A DNA stretch of 64,000 nucleotides from positions 9,664,476 to 9,728,475 of the forward strand of contig CM022665.1 in NCBI GenBank assembly GCA_012295275.1, in the 5' to 3' direction. The notes beneath the pieces were generated by a model, which was not told the origin of the DNA, did not search any database, and was given only the letters and a program-made list of their open reading frames with translations. The DNA is from Chrysomallon squamiferum. Its lineage: Eukaryota; Mollusca; Gastropoda; Neomphalida; Peltospiridae. The position numbers were made by a program, and so were the translations under genes. Below are positions 62,416-64,000 of this stretch, piece after piece (position 1 is the stretch's first letter; each line of letters starts with the position of its first letter).

Positions 62416-63382
62416 TTTTTCAGTGAATAGTTTTACGCACTGATAAAGCCAAATCAGTACACACTGAAACTAAATGAGAGTTGAACACTGAGATAGGCAT
62501 CTTGTACAAAGTTTGTACGTCTATATCATTATGTAAAACAGTTTCTCTGTCTCTCGGTTATTATATAAAAGTATTCGTTAATGTTCTCTCCTCATTCATT
62601 GTGAATATATTTCCTTAGACATACAAACAGCTCCAACCCAAAATATAATGTTACTTGAATATTAGGTTAATGTGTACTTGTGCTGATAATGTTGATGATG
62701 ATGATGATGATGATAAAGCAAGTATTAAACAATTTCATTTTTTACTGTAACGTTAAAAAACTCACGACAGACTGGGTTCATTATTGATAATTACTTGTAC
62801 TTTTTTCTGTATGAAAATACTGGAAAATGTTTCACCTTCATTTTATCCTTATAAGCGTTGTATGTTATCGACATACTTTATTATTAGGAAACTCTGGTTT
62901 GGAATGTGTAAAATTCTAGATATAAAATACATACGCATTTCTACGAAGAAAACAACCATTTGGAAATTAAAAAACTTGAAATACATTATCATTAAGTCTT
63001 CAACTTAAAGAAAGACAGAATAACACATGTCAATATTAAAGCATTAAGTAGAACGGGAAATAATCAATGGTGATTTAAAAAAAAAGTTAGCTATGATACT
63101 TCCGGTCTGTCATCCCTTTTTCTTCTTCCTCATCATTTTTAAGCTTGAAATATTATTTGTATTTTACAATACTTTTTGGTTTGCCTCTAATTGTTATTTT
63201 CTGTTATTTTTCAAATTTCAGTTCAGCCACAGCAAACGGAAACGTATATAAAGAACAGGTACAAAAGATTTATAATGTTTTCAGTGTTTATTTCAAACTA
63301 TCAGTTTGTTAATAGTTTGTTTTTTTGTTTTTTTTTTTTTTTTTTGTGCATGTATTTTTTAAATGTTGCACGCTGGTATGCA

Positions 63383-63655
63383 CGCACAAACACACACACA
63401 CACATACACACAATTAAAATTAAAGGCATTTCTTTATTTACAACAAAAACGAAACATAAAAACATACATATACAAATATTCACACATACATCCCCATAGG
63501 CACACACACATTCATTCTTTCATAAACACATACATAAACACACATACATGCACACACACAAACACACACATACAGACACACCCACATATATACTCACACT
63601 CATATACACACACATGCACACACACTCACACTCACACACACATACATACAATTAC
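63383..63655. repeat. CA-rich low-complexity block
   Basis: Irregular CACA, ACAT and CACT units. Long open frames on both strands here are artefacts of the periodicity. Confidence 0.9.
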
Positions 63656-64000
63656 TAAATATAATAAATTTACAAACTTTCTCCGCCATTGTTCTTGACT
63701 TCATCAACGTAGGTATCCACTACTTCAGTACAAATTCTGTTAAAACCTTCAAAACAATTATCTCTCTCTTTTTCTCTCTTTCTCTGTCGCTCTCTCAGTC
63801 TTTCTCTCTCGCCTTCTTCTTCTGTCTGTATTTCCCTCTCACTTTATAACGTATCATACGATGTGCAATATAAATAGATAAAACGTCTATTTTCTTCCCT
63901 TGAATAAAATAATAAAATAATAAATATTTTAAGATACAAAGCTTTTTTATTCTCTGCAATGTTGTTCACATATTAAAAATATAACGGGCTGATTTCGAAA

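Noticed and set aside
63191-63698. Overlapping frames on both strands rich in His/Thr or Cys/Val
   Set aside because: They are periodic CA/ACAT low-complexity translation.

Overview
The window is animal nuclear DNA, most likely from a mollusc and probably a gastropod. It is strongly AT-rich, packed with di-, tri- and tetranucleotide repeats, and has small exons with GT..AG boundaries in long AT-rich introns. The mollusc call rests mainly on a decayed tRNA-derived SINE copy at about 33380-33600, whose body matches a repeat I remember as common in gastropod genomes. There are no bacterial, viral or CRISPR features. Base composition was judged by eye.

Layout. (1) 1-11283 is intronic or intergenic and holds a pogo/Tigger-like inverted-repeat element (2681-3612), a degenerate minisatellite, a 145-bp tandem duplication and microsatellites. 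(2) 11284-15977, plus strand: five exons forming the 3' end of a gene I cannot name. They encode about 208 residues, ending in a charged helix, and the upstream exons lie outside or were not recognised. (3) 15978-24700 is 3' UTR/intergenic, with a decayed minus-strand LINE reverse transcriptase at about 22600-23960. (4) 24790-37456, plus strand: a complete 18-exon gene for ERMARD, the ER membrane-associated RNA degradation protein. All reading-frame phases agree across the 17 introns, giving 689 residues against 678 in human. It has an ETS-type promoter site and short upstream ORFs. (5) 37457-45360 is non-genic, with CT/GA tracts and GC-richer patches. (6) About 45370-46231 looks like a CCAAT-containing promoter plus a long non-coding first exon ending in a perfect donor, probably the start of a gene running out of the window to the right. 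(7) 46232-64000 has no coding exon I can defend. It contains a minisatellite with a three-unit higher-order period (47719-48207), a tRNA-derived SINE head (about 53866-53935), a possible hAT-type MITE, a TAATGAAC-motif cluster (62105-62415) and several CpG/GC-richer islands in the AT-rich background that could be enhancers.

The two protein genes are adjacent, on the same strand and about 8.8 kb apart. Nothing in the sequence links their functions. I found no convincing novel molecular system. The best leads are the complete ERMARD model with its unusual splice sites, the SINE beside ERMARD exon 16, the higher-order minisatellite, the putative non-coding first exon and the motif cluster.
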